The notes below the pieces were generated by a model. It was not told where the DNA came from, made no database searches, and saw only the letters and a program-made list of their open reading frames with translations. The position numbers and the translations under genes are program-made. This document shows, piece by piece, positions 35,594-47,789 of a DNA stretch of 64,000 nt. How positions within the stretch are numbered: position 1 is the first letter of the stretch; each line of letters starts with the position of its first letter. Source of the stretch: Isoetes taiwanensis (lineage: Eukaryota > Streptophyta > Lycopodiopsida > Isoetales > Isoetaceae); the NCBI GenBank assembly GCA_021234155.1, contig JAJEKV010000105.1, positions 3,392,937 to 3,456,936 of the forward strand, in the 5' to 3' direction.

Positions 35594-38500
35594 GTAATTC
35601 ATCTTCTAAAGACCTGCACCACTACAAACACATTATAACCAATTTTTCCACATAAGTTATAAACGATTTTGCACATAAGACATTGCTATGATCAGAGCAA
35701 TACAGGATTAGCAATAAAGTTTAACGGCTCCGCTTTGGCATTAAGATGTCTAAGGATAAGGATAGGACAAAGGTCCTCAGTAGTAATGACCACCATATAA
35801 ATTTATCAACAAAATACACAGGCTCGCATCTATACAGATATGTAAAGATTCAAAACTGTTCATACTTAAGTTTTAACTCTTCATTATTGGACACTTTGCT
35901 AGGTTTGGCTATTGAATGGTTTGAGCAGACACATTCTGAAGGCACAAAACGAAACAAAGTGACGACTTTAGAAATTCGCATAGTATAAGCAGAAGCATTA
36001 GTGCGTTTCATTGGATTTGGCAATATTGTGAAGTCGTAACATTGGAGCTTGAAGTCATTGCTTCTTTCTGTTTTTTCTTTGCGAAGGATCCATTATAAGA
36101 TAACTGGAGGATGCACAGATTATGCTAGGTATGCAATTTGTTTGTTGGGTTGTGCTGCATGGATTTGTTTGTTGATCTTGAATGGGCTTTGGGTTTTGCA
36201 GCTCGTTTAAGCAGTGCCCACATTCTGACGGAGCCGGAGCTGGGCATAGCGACTCCAGGAAAAGGTTGATGGATTACACGAGTCTGATCCATCATAATTG
36301 CATCATCTCTTTTGACGATTTGTTATAGTTGGAAGATTAATACCATAGCTATGCTTTGCAGTTTGATGGATCATTTCTGTTACATTGGTTATGATGCCGT
36401 TGTTGGTTCTTGCGAAACTTTAATATGAGCCAGTGTATAAAGCCACCAATAACGAATGCACACACGAAAGTTCATCTTGCTCTGAGCATGCTGCTGGTAC
36501 AACACCTGCTGCAAATTTGTAGGGCATATTTTCAGTTTGGATTGATGGCATCTTCGCCATTTTTGGCTTTGATTTGGAATTGGGTTCTCAGATATGTGGC
36601 TTAAATCACCTCTTTTGCTTGATTTCGAAGCCTGGAAGGTTGATTCTTGAAGATTGGAATAACCTTTTGCAGTTTATATAGATATGGGGCATTTAAACAA
36701 TTTGGGCAGAATGAGGCCTCAGATTTTTACGGACAGTGTGTATCCAATTGCAGCAAGTTATGCTTTTGATTTAGGTGAAGACTATGTTCAAAAAGATGTG
36801 GTTATGGTCACAAATGCGACATATTCTTCTGCCGATGAAGGCAAAGAAAATCCCACATCTTTCATATGGAAAGTAGGATCATGGTAAATAGTACTTAAAT
36901 ACATTCCTTTTTGTTCTTGGAGCATAGTATGTTCTGAAGCACGGGTATCTTTTTATCCTTTGAACATTTCTGTAGAATATGGTCTGAATGGGGGTCTAAA
37001 TTTCTATAGAATCTGGCTTATTTCCACTCGTGTCAAGCCATAAGTCATCTGCGGCAACAAAATCTTCAAATTGCACAAGGTAGCTTCTTAATCCTTCGGC
37101 ATAAAACATACCATACAGTCTTTAAGTAAACTAAATATCTTTCTGGACTTTTGTGTCTCCCAGTTCCCTCTTATGTCCAGAGGTGTTTATTGTAAGAGAA
37201 TCATGGCAAAAAAGAAAGAAGTAAAATTTCCAGAAATTTGCAAGCGATGCAAGTATTTTTTAAACGATGGCCAGTTTCTGCTATGGTTTCACTATCCTAC
37301 TCAAACCAGCAAATGCAACAAGCTTCGTTTTGCAGCATGCTATCTGGAAATGGGTGAGGATTTAGGCAAAGGAAATCTGTGCAAATTGAGCAATCTTTAC
37401 CTGAATCAATAAGCCTTGAAAACCTGGGAAGGGGCATCAAAGGTTTTTGGAAACTGCGAAGAGTTTCTTGCTTTGTCAGAAGTGTTTCCTATTTTCCTTA
37501 AATGTGTAGATTCCATGGCCATTATAGTTTGAAAGGAAATGGCAAACACTAAGACCAGATTTGACACAGAAAAAGAGGCATTTGGCCTATGGGTCGATGA
37601 TTTGCTTGCCCTGCCTTTTATATTTTTTATTCGAATTGTGACAGCATTTCGGGCGCATGAAATGGAATAAAAAGTGTGAGTGTTGTAATAATGAAATTCA
37701 TCCAGAGGTGGATACTCTCTGTGAACCAATTGCAAATGAGCAGGAGATGAGTTTGACAGATTATCTTCGGTGCCAAGATATGGAGAAGATTTCTGCAAGG
37801 ACAGTTCAAGTGGGGTTTCTTTTCTCCCTCCTTAGAAGTGCCTTTACTTTAGATGCTAGTCTAGAATGCAAGCTTAAGTTGGAAACTAGATAGCATCTCG
37901 GTTGGATGTTGCATGCATGGTAGATTTTCTTATGCCTGTAACTATGCCAACAGATTGTCTAGAGGAATCCTATGGAATCATGATATTGGAAGATCATAAC
38001 ACGTATTCCATCCCTATCTAGTTGCAAACAGAGATTAGCAAGTGAAGTAACATTGTGAAAGTTTAAATTATCGTTTGAACAGTTTTAAACAATTTCTATT
38101 CCTTTGCTTGATTCTTCCTAGTCTATAACCATGAATCAGAGATCATATTTAAACTGTAAGTCAGCCTTTCTTATCCTGAATACTATTTATTTTAGATTTT
38201 ACAATCACTTTCAATACTTCATCAAAAAACTTTTTCTTCCATTGTTTACATACTTCAGAATGGTCCTCCTTATCACGCCTTACAAATGCATGATGAAAAA
38301 CAGAGTAGGTAGAGAAAACTCTGGTTACCTGCAACCAAAAAACAATTATTAGCCTAATGAGGGTAATATTGAAGTAGGCTAGTAGGTAAGCAATAGAGTT
38401 TTCCGGCTTTAAAGCCCTTCAACCATATTCAGAATCATTTGAAATGTAACAAAACTTCATGAAAAGAGTGTAATATTTTAGATAGGAGTAGAGAACTTCC

Positions 38501-38959
38501 TGTACGCTTCATAAGTCCAGAACATGAGTGGGACAGATTCCTGTGATGTGCCTTGCTCAAATATTATGCTGTCTTGCAGAATTCAATGATGCATGTTTTC
38601 AAGAAGCGGACTGCTTGCCAGACACAGTGGCAGACCCAGAATATGCTTATTATATTATATTTCCTATCTTATGTAAATTACACAAAGCTATATACCACCC
38701 TCACCAAGAATGGATGCTCGCCGAATAAAGTTGCACCCAATAGGATTATAGACAAAGTTTGTTTCGTTATCGTAGAGTCATCAGATGAAATCTAATTGCA
38801 AGTCTCCATTCTAATAAACAATGATGAGCTCCATTGAATGGCCATCAGGCAAAGGGTTTAGTTTAAAACTTCATAAATTTGGACTGGATGCATGCTGCCA
38901 TTTCTGCCATTCTTAATCTTGGATTTTGTTCCCAGATTTCGTAATCCATAGTTCATAGA
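35594..38959. other. Unassigned, with some coding-like pieces
   Basis: Frames at 36,684-36,887 (PQIFTDSVYPIAASYAFDLG then EDYVQKDVVMVTNATYS), 37,203-37,412 (Lys/Cys-rich: EICKRCKYFLNDGQF) and 37,657-37,800 (KCECCNNEIHPEVDTLCEP) have plausible codon content and nearby splice signals. The CxxC pairs suggest small zinc-binding modules. I recognise no family. Confidence 0.3.
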
Positions 38960-39335
38960 CCCATTTATAGTACAAAAACTTGTATATATACAATTATATT
39001 GAGTGCCACAAATGTTGGCAGTGCCACAAATGGTGTAGAGATTGATGCCACAAATGTTGGTAGAGATTGATCTCGGCCGTCCATCTTTTGAGATGGACGG
39101 TCCAGACGGTGCCACCTCGTAACTCCCCAAGCACCCCTCTTGTTGGCGTGCCAAAATTTTGGTACAGTTGATCTCGGCTGGTCCATCTCTTAGATGAAGC
39201 GGCCCACAACAAAAGCCCCAAATAAGCGGATTGATCAGAGAGTGTGTGTAGACATTTAAATCTCGGCCGTCCATCTCAAATCTGGGCGGCCCACGTTAAA
39301 CCCCAAATTGACCCCTTTATTTGGGGCTTCGATCA
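38960..39335 (+). repeat. Dispersed repeat R, copy 3
   Basis: It starts with TTATAGTACAAAAACTTG and TATATATACAATTATATTG. It repeats GAGATTGATCTCGGCCGTCC, the AGATGGACGG hairpin arm, GGTGCCACCTCGTAACTCCC and GGCCCACAACAAAAGCCCC. It ends near CGGCCCACGTTAAACCCC. The NAD-malic enzyme fragment begins about 260 bp downstream, on the same strand. Confidence 0.8.
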
Positions 39336-39598
39336 ATGACGTCGGGTTTGCCCTCTTCCCCATTTCCTCGGGCTCTTGCCCAGAAGAACTCCTCCATCTA
39401 TGGCGATTCGCGGGACTTACGTGATATCGGTTTCCCATATCGGCTTTATTTTTGGTCGTGATGTTCTTCAATCCTAAATATTTCGTTTTACGGCATTTAT
39501 TTAACTTGGCCTCATTGAATTTTTATTACGTAAAATGTATTTCCTAGACAATCACATTGCCAATTTTAATTCATGGCCACCGTTTCCTTTGTTCTAGG

Positions 39599-40816
39599 TG
39601 GATATCGTTTTGCCGTGAACTTAGATGGAAAGAAAGTATTAGGCCTAGGGGATCTCGAGTCCAAGGGTTGGAATTCCCATAGGGAAACTTGATTTATATG
39701 TTCTTTGCTGCAAGATTCAACCCGGAAGAGTGAGTCATTGGACCTCTTTAAACCGTGAATAATCGAGCATGTGATTTTTGACAATGTTTGCGCTTGCATC
39801 CGGTTTCCCGGTGATGATAGATGTTGGGACTAACAATCAATCGGCTCCGGATAATCCTTTGTGTAAGTTACTTTGTCCATCTATGTCGGATAACAATGAT
39901 AAGAAATTTCTTGATTTACATGTTGATTTAGGAGTACGAAGATGCAAGGCTTGAAGGAGAGGAATACCTTTCTCTTATTGATGAATTTATGGGATTTGTA
40001 TTCACACGTTGACCTCGAGGTTCTTGTGCAGGTACATTGTTGTCATCTAAGATGTGACTTCCAAACAAAATGGGCTTTCAAGCTTCTACAAGATCTTGCA
40101 AACAATATAGGATGTTTAATGATGATATCCAAGTATAATGTTCTTACCGTATTAGTACAAATCATTAATTCTGAACTCAACTATCGAAACTAAAACCAAA
40201 CGTTCATATTTTAGGGAGCGGCCGGGTGTGGCACTTGCTGGTCTATTTGGAGCAAGATAAGAGCACGAGGAGAACCCATCTCTAATCTTGCCAATTCAAA
40301 AATGAATTGTTGGAGCTGGAAGGTATGAAATTGGATTTGTAGGTGGGATCATCGATCGGAATGGCCAATAAATATTTCACCATAATGTTACGGTCTGCGA
40401 GGGGTTAGGGATATTAAAGATGGCAAGGCAAGCGGTGAAAAGTATCTTTGGGCAATGCACTTGGATCTCATGGGCGGCCCCAAGATATTACGCTTGTTGA
40501 TAAGATGGTAAGAAAATTATGCTTCCTACAATTATGGGGTCCTCTTGCAATCATCTTTTTGTGCCTCATTTAGGGATTGGTGACAAGAGCAAGAGAGAAT
40601 TTGGACATTGAGGCAAAACCATTTGCTCGAGAAATAGAAGAAGTGAAAAATGCAGGTCTGAGGAGGGTTCTAGCCGTCTTGAAGTGGTTTGTGGCTAAGC
40701 TGTTCTCTCTTACTTAATCCTGGCATTTTTGAGATAATTTCTTATAATCGGGTAAAATCGTGAAGCGGATATGTTATTGGGTGCAATGCGAGTCGGTGGC
40801 ATCTTTTCCCAAGAGG
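39599..40816 (+). pseudogene. NAD-dependent malic enzyme, intron-containing pseudogene fragment
   Basis: Exon-like pieces in correct order match plant mitochondrial NAD-malic enzyme, which oxidatively decarboxylates malate. They read LDGKKVLGLGDLESKG and FPIGKLDLYV (39,620-39,700), VMIDVGTNN (about 39,815), EYEDARLEGEEYLSLIDEF (39,933-40,030), DFQTKWAFKLLQ and YRMFNDDIQ (40,055-40,130), GVALAGLFGA (40,230), ILKMARQAVKS (40,410), LVTRARENLDIEAKPFARE (40,577-40,670) and LLGAMRVGGIFSQE (40,770-40,816). Introns with GT..AG lie at family-like places, so it is not a processed copy. Frame breaks occur in most exons, for example before PIGKLDLY and a stop after VFTR. The N-terminus and the part after VGGIFSQE were not found. 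Confidence 0.8.
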
Positions 40817-43800
40817 TAAGCTACATTTAAGCACACTGTGGTCTAATGAGGTATCATCAACCTACTCGGCCAATCCTAAAGTCGAGTTAACAAATCCTCC
40901 ACCATTGGTCGGTTCATATGCCTCTTTTGTCATGATCACATTACGCCTTTAACATCTGCCATGTCTTGAATGTACATGATCAAAGAAGAAACGCCCCTTA
41001 TATTTTTAGTCCCCGACTGATTGAGAGGTAGGTCCTCATTATGATCATTCCGAGGTAGTTCCTCTAGCCCAAAGACTTCGTCGAGGGCCTAAGGACATTG
41101 CACGGAGATTTGGCCGCCCTCACGATACCAAAGCCGGTCCTAGAGTTTGATGGTAAAAATCTTTTAGCAAAGCCGCCCCATCTTCTTTGTGTTCAAATTG
41201 ACACCATGGCTACTAGCCACATCAATGAGCTTGCACTTCTTTATGATCTCAACCTTGCCAAAGACATGCAAGTCGATTCTGCTGCAATGAGCATATCATG
41301 GATTTGCATTTTGGTAAGTCCATTATTGAACATGTATCATGCATAAAATGCGGGGCTAGAGAAAGTGCCCGCAGATTTGTGAGAAGTAGGGTCATATTTA
41401 TAATCAAAATGCATGCAAAATTATGTGAGCCATGTATCCAAATTTCTCATCTCTAGACCATGCAGCTTGAGAAATGCATAAATGACTGCTTTTTATATTA
41501 CAAGATATGTAACTTTGACATTGATCTAGCCATATCGGACCAGCCCACAGGTTTAAAAATGATCCTTTTCATGATTGTGCAATGTGTATGGGGTTAATGG
41601 AGGTGAAACAGTTCAATGAATTATAGCGGCGTGGAAGAGGGAGAGGCATTGGGAATGGGCATGGTTGGGACGTGAGTATTTTTTTTTTAATAGTCTTACA
41701 TATTAAGGAATGACTAAAATCAATGTCTCAAATTTTAGATAACGAATAAATATATACCATTTGTTTATCACCATCGGATATTGTTTGCAAGCATTGGAAG
41801 GGATGGGAATATGAAGCCGGTGACCATTGAACCATGATAGCCGCTTTTTCGACTCCTTTTGCATTTAAGTTGCCTAAGCATTATCATTTTTTTATCCTCT
41901 CATGCATGAAGGCTCAATCTTTGGTGTTTTGCTTAAGAATTTTGTGAAGCCAGTTCGAGATTGTTCTCGAAGTTGGTTGCGAGATGGATATGGCTATCAA
42001 CAATTTTGCTCCAAATTTGACCGTTCTTTTTGCTCGTCTGGCGTGAGAATCGAGAGGGATTTAGCTACGGGCTTTGTGTCCGAAGTTACGCTTGCACCTC
42101 ACGGGTTTACACCATCCTTGATGAATAGGTTTATAACCACCTCTCGAGGAAGGCAGTTGGGGTTTTGGTAGGCTGCGGTTGTGTTTATGGGTCTTAGAGT
42201 TTAGATTTCTTGTCGAGCGAGCATGTATTTATCTTGTGTGGATTTTTTATTTGTAGGTTTTGAAAGATGGGTTGAGTTCGGTCAATATTCCTTTGCCATT
42301 GACTAAAAACAACAGTACAATTTCTGCTTACAAATGCAAGGAAGCATAGCATCCATGTCTAAATAATAATTGCACAAGTAATGTTTTGAATATTGGTTTT
42401 ACGCCCTTAGCAATTCACTCCCTTTGTTTTTGAATTCGTCCCGACCATTCTCATGGTTTGGTAGCCAAGGGCAATGTATGTGAGACCTGTTATTGAGATG
42501 ATAATTATGGTTTTAGCTACCTCAAGTATAGCAAAGTAAAAGCCCACGAAATGAGGTCCTAATCATAATGAGAAAATGTTGAGCTAATTGGGCAGATGAT
42601 CCACTCAACTATAGGCGTATTGAAGGATCTGATGGTGATTTAGTCTTGACCTGCACTAATTGATGCCTATACAAGAACCATGTAGAAGAACTGGGTCATA
42701 TGGTAAACTTCTCTAGCAGCTTGTTTATGTGGCCGAATGAGGCAAAAGTCCATGCTCCCGAGCCTTCACATTTTATATACATTCTTGTTGGACATTATGA
42801 ATGGTGCCTATCACATGGAGAATGAATCTTTGCAAGTTATAGGAAATCCATCATGGGTAACTCAAAGATATAGATCATGGGCATTCGATAAGAATATCAT
42901 AGCCATTTTTAAAACATGGGGAACAATTTGGGCTTTCCGTTTTATACATTGCATGTCCATATTGATGTTTTGCTTTAAGGGCTCAAAGATTTACAAATAC
43001 AAATAGAGTTTTGTGGCCAATTGAAGATCATAACCCCTGGATTCACATTTCAGAACATTTGTAGCAGGTTTAAAGCTCGGAGAGCCTATACAAAAGGCAT
43101 CTCTATATAGGGGCTTCACAAAGTCTTTGTAGATCTCGGATTTAGAGTAAAACCATGTTTTGTTTGTTGTGTCTTGATTGTGTAATGCACATCTTTGATT
43201 ATCTAGGTAACAACATATTTATTTTTCGTTTTTTTCTCAAACCATAAAAACGCGTAAAAATAATCGTGATTTCTTAGATCGAACTATAAAATACGCATAA
43301 AAATACAATGCCGAAAAAATTTGGATGTGGACTTCAACGACTTCATAATACATGGATCGGCCGGGCAGCCATGATGGATAAAAGAAAAGAAACTAATCGG
43401 AATGTGAATAGGTGGAAAGAAAATCAAAAGGTTTAAGATGAAAAACATCTACATTTCAGCCTCTTATCCATTTAGTGTGATCATAGTGAAGGACCTAAGC
43501 AGCGTAAGCGTCTCTAACGCCAAAAGATTGGACAAATTTTTGCACCGCGGATGTCAACCAAAAGCATGAAGTAGCAAAATCCACTAAAGTAGGGCTGCCG
43601 GAAACGTAATTTAAGGTCCTCGGAAAATGAGTTTCGAAAGCACCGAAACTTTCAAAAAAAAATACGTGTTTTCTCGGGTTTTTTCCGAGATCATCCGCGA
43701 CGCGGGACACGATTTATTCCTTTAGGTTAGCCGTGATTTTGTAACCTAGTTGATTATTCATCGTTGCCTATTTGCGTGAACAGTTTGACCGCATGACTAG

Positions 43801-45556
43801 GTTATTTGAGTATCGCGAAGATTGCCGAGCGTAATGCCAAACCGAATTTCGCGGTTTGATTTCGTATTTGTAGAGTTGTTTTATTTTGCTTGCCCGAAGC
43901 GTGAAGAGTTACGATTTTCGAGGCTATTCTTGAGCCGGAAGTGTGATTGATTCTAAACTAAACCTTCAAGGTCGCGATCCCTTTTCTCCTTTCTGCTCTA
44001 GAATAAGGGCGGTCTGCATCTCTTTGATTATTTTAATGGTTCTTTCAGCCGCTTCATGTTCTTAAGTGCAGATAATGAAATTAAGAAATCACAAGAGATC
44101 GGCAATCTTTCTATTGTAAACAGCCAATAAAAAAGGCGATCTTTTGCGCTATTGTTTTGGCATCTTTTAAATGCTTAGGCATGTTGTGCTATTCGTTTCT
44201 CAAAATAGTTGGTTCGGCTTTATAGGGTGGTTGGTTTCCTCATCATGTTTGCGGGCTTTCAAAGCTTTAGATATCTAAATATTCTAATCAAATATCCAAA
44301 ATGTTTTAGTGCCGGACTCGCAGTTGAAAGACTCAGTGGATGCAAAATGGATCCAGTTTTTTTGTTTGATCGGATCAACTAAAGATTTTTGAAGGCTTTA
44401 AAACTTTAATATCGTGATAGTTGAAGGAAGCATATCTAATATAACTCTTTGCATTTCTTTACTGCCTTAAATTTTTTATCCGAGCCTCTCATTTCTTTAT
44501 TTTTACGGGTAATCGAAAAAGCGACCTTTGAACATATGACATTTTGATGCAAGGTAATCAATGAATGACAATGCAACCACCTTTTGATAAAATACTGGTG
44601 GTTCAATGCAATAACGGACCAATGGATTTGGGATTGCGGGGTTATGGAATTGGTCGGAAGACCATGAACACCGATTCTTTAAGAATGGCATAATCCGCAC
44701 AATGGTAATTGGTTCAAAATTGCCGGATGCTTGGGTTCTTATTTCATGGTTTGAAATTTGTATCTATTCGAACATGGTAATTGGTTCAAAATTACTAGAT
44801 GCTTGCTGGGGCACCTACATGCGCAAATATAGTACATTTTTTTCTTAATTGTTTTTCGATTAAATGGGTGACCCTAATCATCTACGATGCGGTTTATCTA
44901 TTTTTTACGTTATGAAAGAAACCTTCGTTAGACAAGATTTTGGAAGTTCCTTATTGATGCATAAGATGCCTTTATTAGACAAACTTTTTGAGAGATGCTT
45001 ATTGGTACATAACTAAGATTTCATCGCCGAAGGGCTTAATGTAAGAAGATTTTATATTTTGAGAAGCGTGGTTCACGGGTCATAGACGAGAGATCAAACT
45101 CCAGTTGACTTCATCCAAGCCCGTAATTGTGTTTGATAATCGTACACTCCTCGATAGCTTGAACCGGATATTACAAGTTGAGGCCCGGAAAACATGCTTC
45201 CTTTGTATATATCTAGAATATCGTGATTGGATGAGAGATATGAAGCCCATATGAGGGCTATCCGTCACAAGATTCTCAAGTTGCTTCCGTTATGGAGCTT
45301 GACATAAAATTTAGTGCATTAAGGGACAATATTTAGTTTGTTATACCTTAAGCTACCTCAAATTACCAGAACTTGAATATTTAGTTTGTTATACCTTAAG
45401 CTCATGAATGCCATGCATTACATGAGCTTGACTGTTTTCACCTTTTAACTTTTGTTGTTTTATGTAGAATATTTTAGAAGGTTAGATGATCTTAATCTCT
45501 ATCTTTGCTTAATACCGGTTTATGATGGTGGGTTTTGTTGCATCTTTAACTGGCAG
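40817..45556. other. Unassigned region after the malic enzyme fragment
   Basis: Coding-like frames exist (for example 41,098-41,346 with IPKPVLEFDGKNLLAKPPHL, and 41,902-42,171 with GFVSEVTLAPHGFTPSLMN) but none is identifiable. They may be further captured or decayed pieces. Short direct repeats at 44,701/44,775 (ATGGTAATTGGTTCAAAATT, 75-bp period) and at 45,328/45,376 (AATATTTAGTTTGTTATACC, 48-bp period) are clear. Confidence 0.35.
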
Positions 45557-45823
45557 ATTAATGAAGGAGACTTCAAGTAAATTGGCCTATGCTTATCAAT
45601 ATGTTGGTTGTGACTCTTTCCACTTGCAACATGTTCGTCATGTTACTGGAAAGGTATCCACCTCGAGATAATCTACAAACCCAGTGAGCACATTGGACAT
45701 TAATTCTAAATTTAGTACTAATTTCAGGTTTTACCCATTCAATTTAGATTTGAAGCAGAATGTTTGCAAATAGATGTGCACAGATTAGAAGGCAGAGCTT
45801 GCATAAAATGCCATCTTGCAACT
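45557..45823 (+). other. Two phase-compatible exons of an unidentified gene
   Basis: Exon 45557-45653 follows TGGCAG and precedes GTATCC. It reads LMKETSSKLAYAYQYVGCDS then FHLQHVRHVTGK. Exon 45728-45823 follows ATTTCAG and reads VLPIQFRFEAECLQIDVHRL then EGRACIKCHLAT before a GTATAG donor (or a stop two codons later). Lengths of 97 and 96 nt keep phase 0 at the junction. Later pieces near 46,205 (LLYPEIEDVCEEDV) and 46,370 (NCGETLIDLKLSSFGG) may belong. The pattern looks like a real gene, but I cannot name it. Confidence 0.4.
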
Positions 45824-46748
45824 GTATAGCTGGTACATGCGGGTTTACTCTAGGTACAATATTTGCCTTTGTTACGGATATGTTTTTGCTCTTCTTTCTC
45901 TCACATTTGTGTATGTTCTTTGAATTTCCTCACGTTGGTACCATTTGGCAACTCGTGGTACCATATGGCATGGTGCAGGAAGCTTTTGTACTACCAAGTG
46001 GTATTAGTCTGCATGTTGACTAGACTTTGTACAAATGTATCACAGGTTTAGATGCACTAACATTTCTGCATTTTATGAAATTTAAGTTATGAAATTCATC
46101 TTTCAATTTCTGTGTGCTTTTGGCATTCTATTTAATTGAGGATTTACAAATGGGATTGTCGATAAAAAAAGGCAATTGTAAGCTATCGTTCATGTGTTTA
46201 ATTTGCTTTATCCAGAAATTGAAGATGTGTGTGAAGAAGATGTAGGTTCTTGCGATAATATATGTCTGCAGCTTTGCTGGCTCTTTATGGCGACCATGAT
46301 ATATGTATTTTTTTTTAATGTCGTCATTGGATTGTTAAATTTCTGTGTTTTATTTTTTGCAGGAATTGTGGTGAAACACTTATCGACTTAAAGCTTTCTT
46401 CATTTGGAGGTGCAGGACTTTGATATTGTCGCACCGCAATATATTATCGCCTTGACCATCCGCAAAACTTGATATATTTCATTGTAGTTATGATTGCCTT
46501 TGGAAGCGGCTCTAATCTTGGTACTTATTTTCACTACTGGATTCATCCACTGTAATGACAGATATGGATAGGAAAGATATCCATTTGTTTCAACCATTGT
46601 TACCTTGCAAGCATAGCAATGACAACTTTGATGAACTTGTCAACTAGAAAAGCGGGGAGCGCATTTTATGGTACAATTCAGACATTAGACGCATATTGCC
46701 TCATAGTCTTGGCTGTGACTGAATCAACGTCCCGTTGCTTCTGCACAT

Positions 46749-46780
46749 ATGGCCATGGTCATGGTCATGGTCATGGTCGT
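46749..46780 (+). repeat. GGTCAT hexamer repeat
   Basis: GGCCATGGTCATGGTCATGG and one further unit, which reads as a Gly-His run in one frame. Confidence 0.8.
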
Positions 46781-46891
46781 GTAGTTGAATTACCAATGCC
46801 AACTATAAGTACAAGGTCCAAAAAGCAAGGGGGCTCTGGCAGCATAGTTTGTTTTTTATTACCATGAAACAACAGTAGAGGCATGTTCATA

Positions 46892-46985
46892 TGGCTGTGA
46901 ATTAAGTCTATAGGCAGGTTGCTGCCTGATCCATGGTTATGGTTGTGAATTAAATCTAGAGGCATGTTGCTGTCTGATCTATGGT
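46892..46985. repeat. 48-bp tandem duplication
   Basis: TGGCTGTGAATTAAGTCTAT at 46892 and TGGTTGTGAATTAAATCTAG at 46940 begin two similar units ending TGATC(C/T)ATGGT. Confidence 0.8.
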
Positions 46986-47142
46986 TGTCGCTCATGTACC
47001 ATATGATCACATTTGAAGATTATTGTTAGTGAAAAATTGAATCAACGTGAGCAGCACACAGCGCACCAAAGTTGTCCTATGGTTATAGTATTGCAATGTT
47101 GTAACTTTCTAGGAAGAGGCGTACAATGCACCAAAATTGTCC

Positions 47143-47252
47143 TATAGGTCTAACTTCTGAAATGATGGGTATTGATGAGGAGTAATTAAAAAAGGGCTAT
47201 AGGTCTAACTTCTGAAATGATGGATATTGATGAGGAGTAATTAAAAAAGGGC
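47143..47252. repeat. 55-bp tandem duplication, nearly perfect
   Basis: Copies at 47143-47197 and 47198-47252 start TATAGGTCTAACTTCTGAAA and differ at only about one or two positions. Confidence 0.9.
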
Positions 47253-47789
47253 TTGATGTTTTTAAGCTACGTCCCATGAAGACAATGCAACCTAGCCTCA
47301 AGAACCTTCCCAACTCTTTTTGTAATCATGCAATGGTCCTAAAAGGCTATGCTATGCATTATACCTCCTTCCTTTTTTAGAATTCCAAGTAGGTCCTTCC
47401 TTTTCTAAAATTTTAGGTTGGTTGTAGGGGTAGTTTCAGTTTAGTGCAAGAATAAGGGCATGTTCTTTAATCTTTTGATTGCTATAATTATTTGATGATG
47501 CTATGTTGCATATTCTAAAGGCATTGATTGTGTTGCAAGTTAAGCTTTGTTGCCACAGTGATAAACAGTGCCCCATTTTCAGATATGCAATTACCTTTTG
47601 AGTGTGCATGTCTACAAAGTACATCAATGGTAACATGCCAAAGGAGCTCTCTATGCAAAAGCAACCTCGGCTTTTTGCGAAATGCGTCAGGTTGGTCAGC
47701 GAAATTCCTACCCCAAGAAATAAATTGTTCTTTTGGTCTAATAGGTCATTGATCTTCCATGTGCCACACCTTTATCTATAATACTAAAT

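Noticed and set aside
37406-37798. 130-codon minus-strand frame
   Set aside because: No family match, and plus-strand pieces with Cys pairs look more coding-like. Neither can be confirmed.
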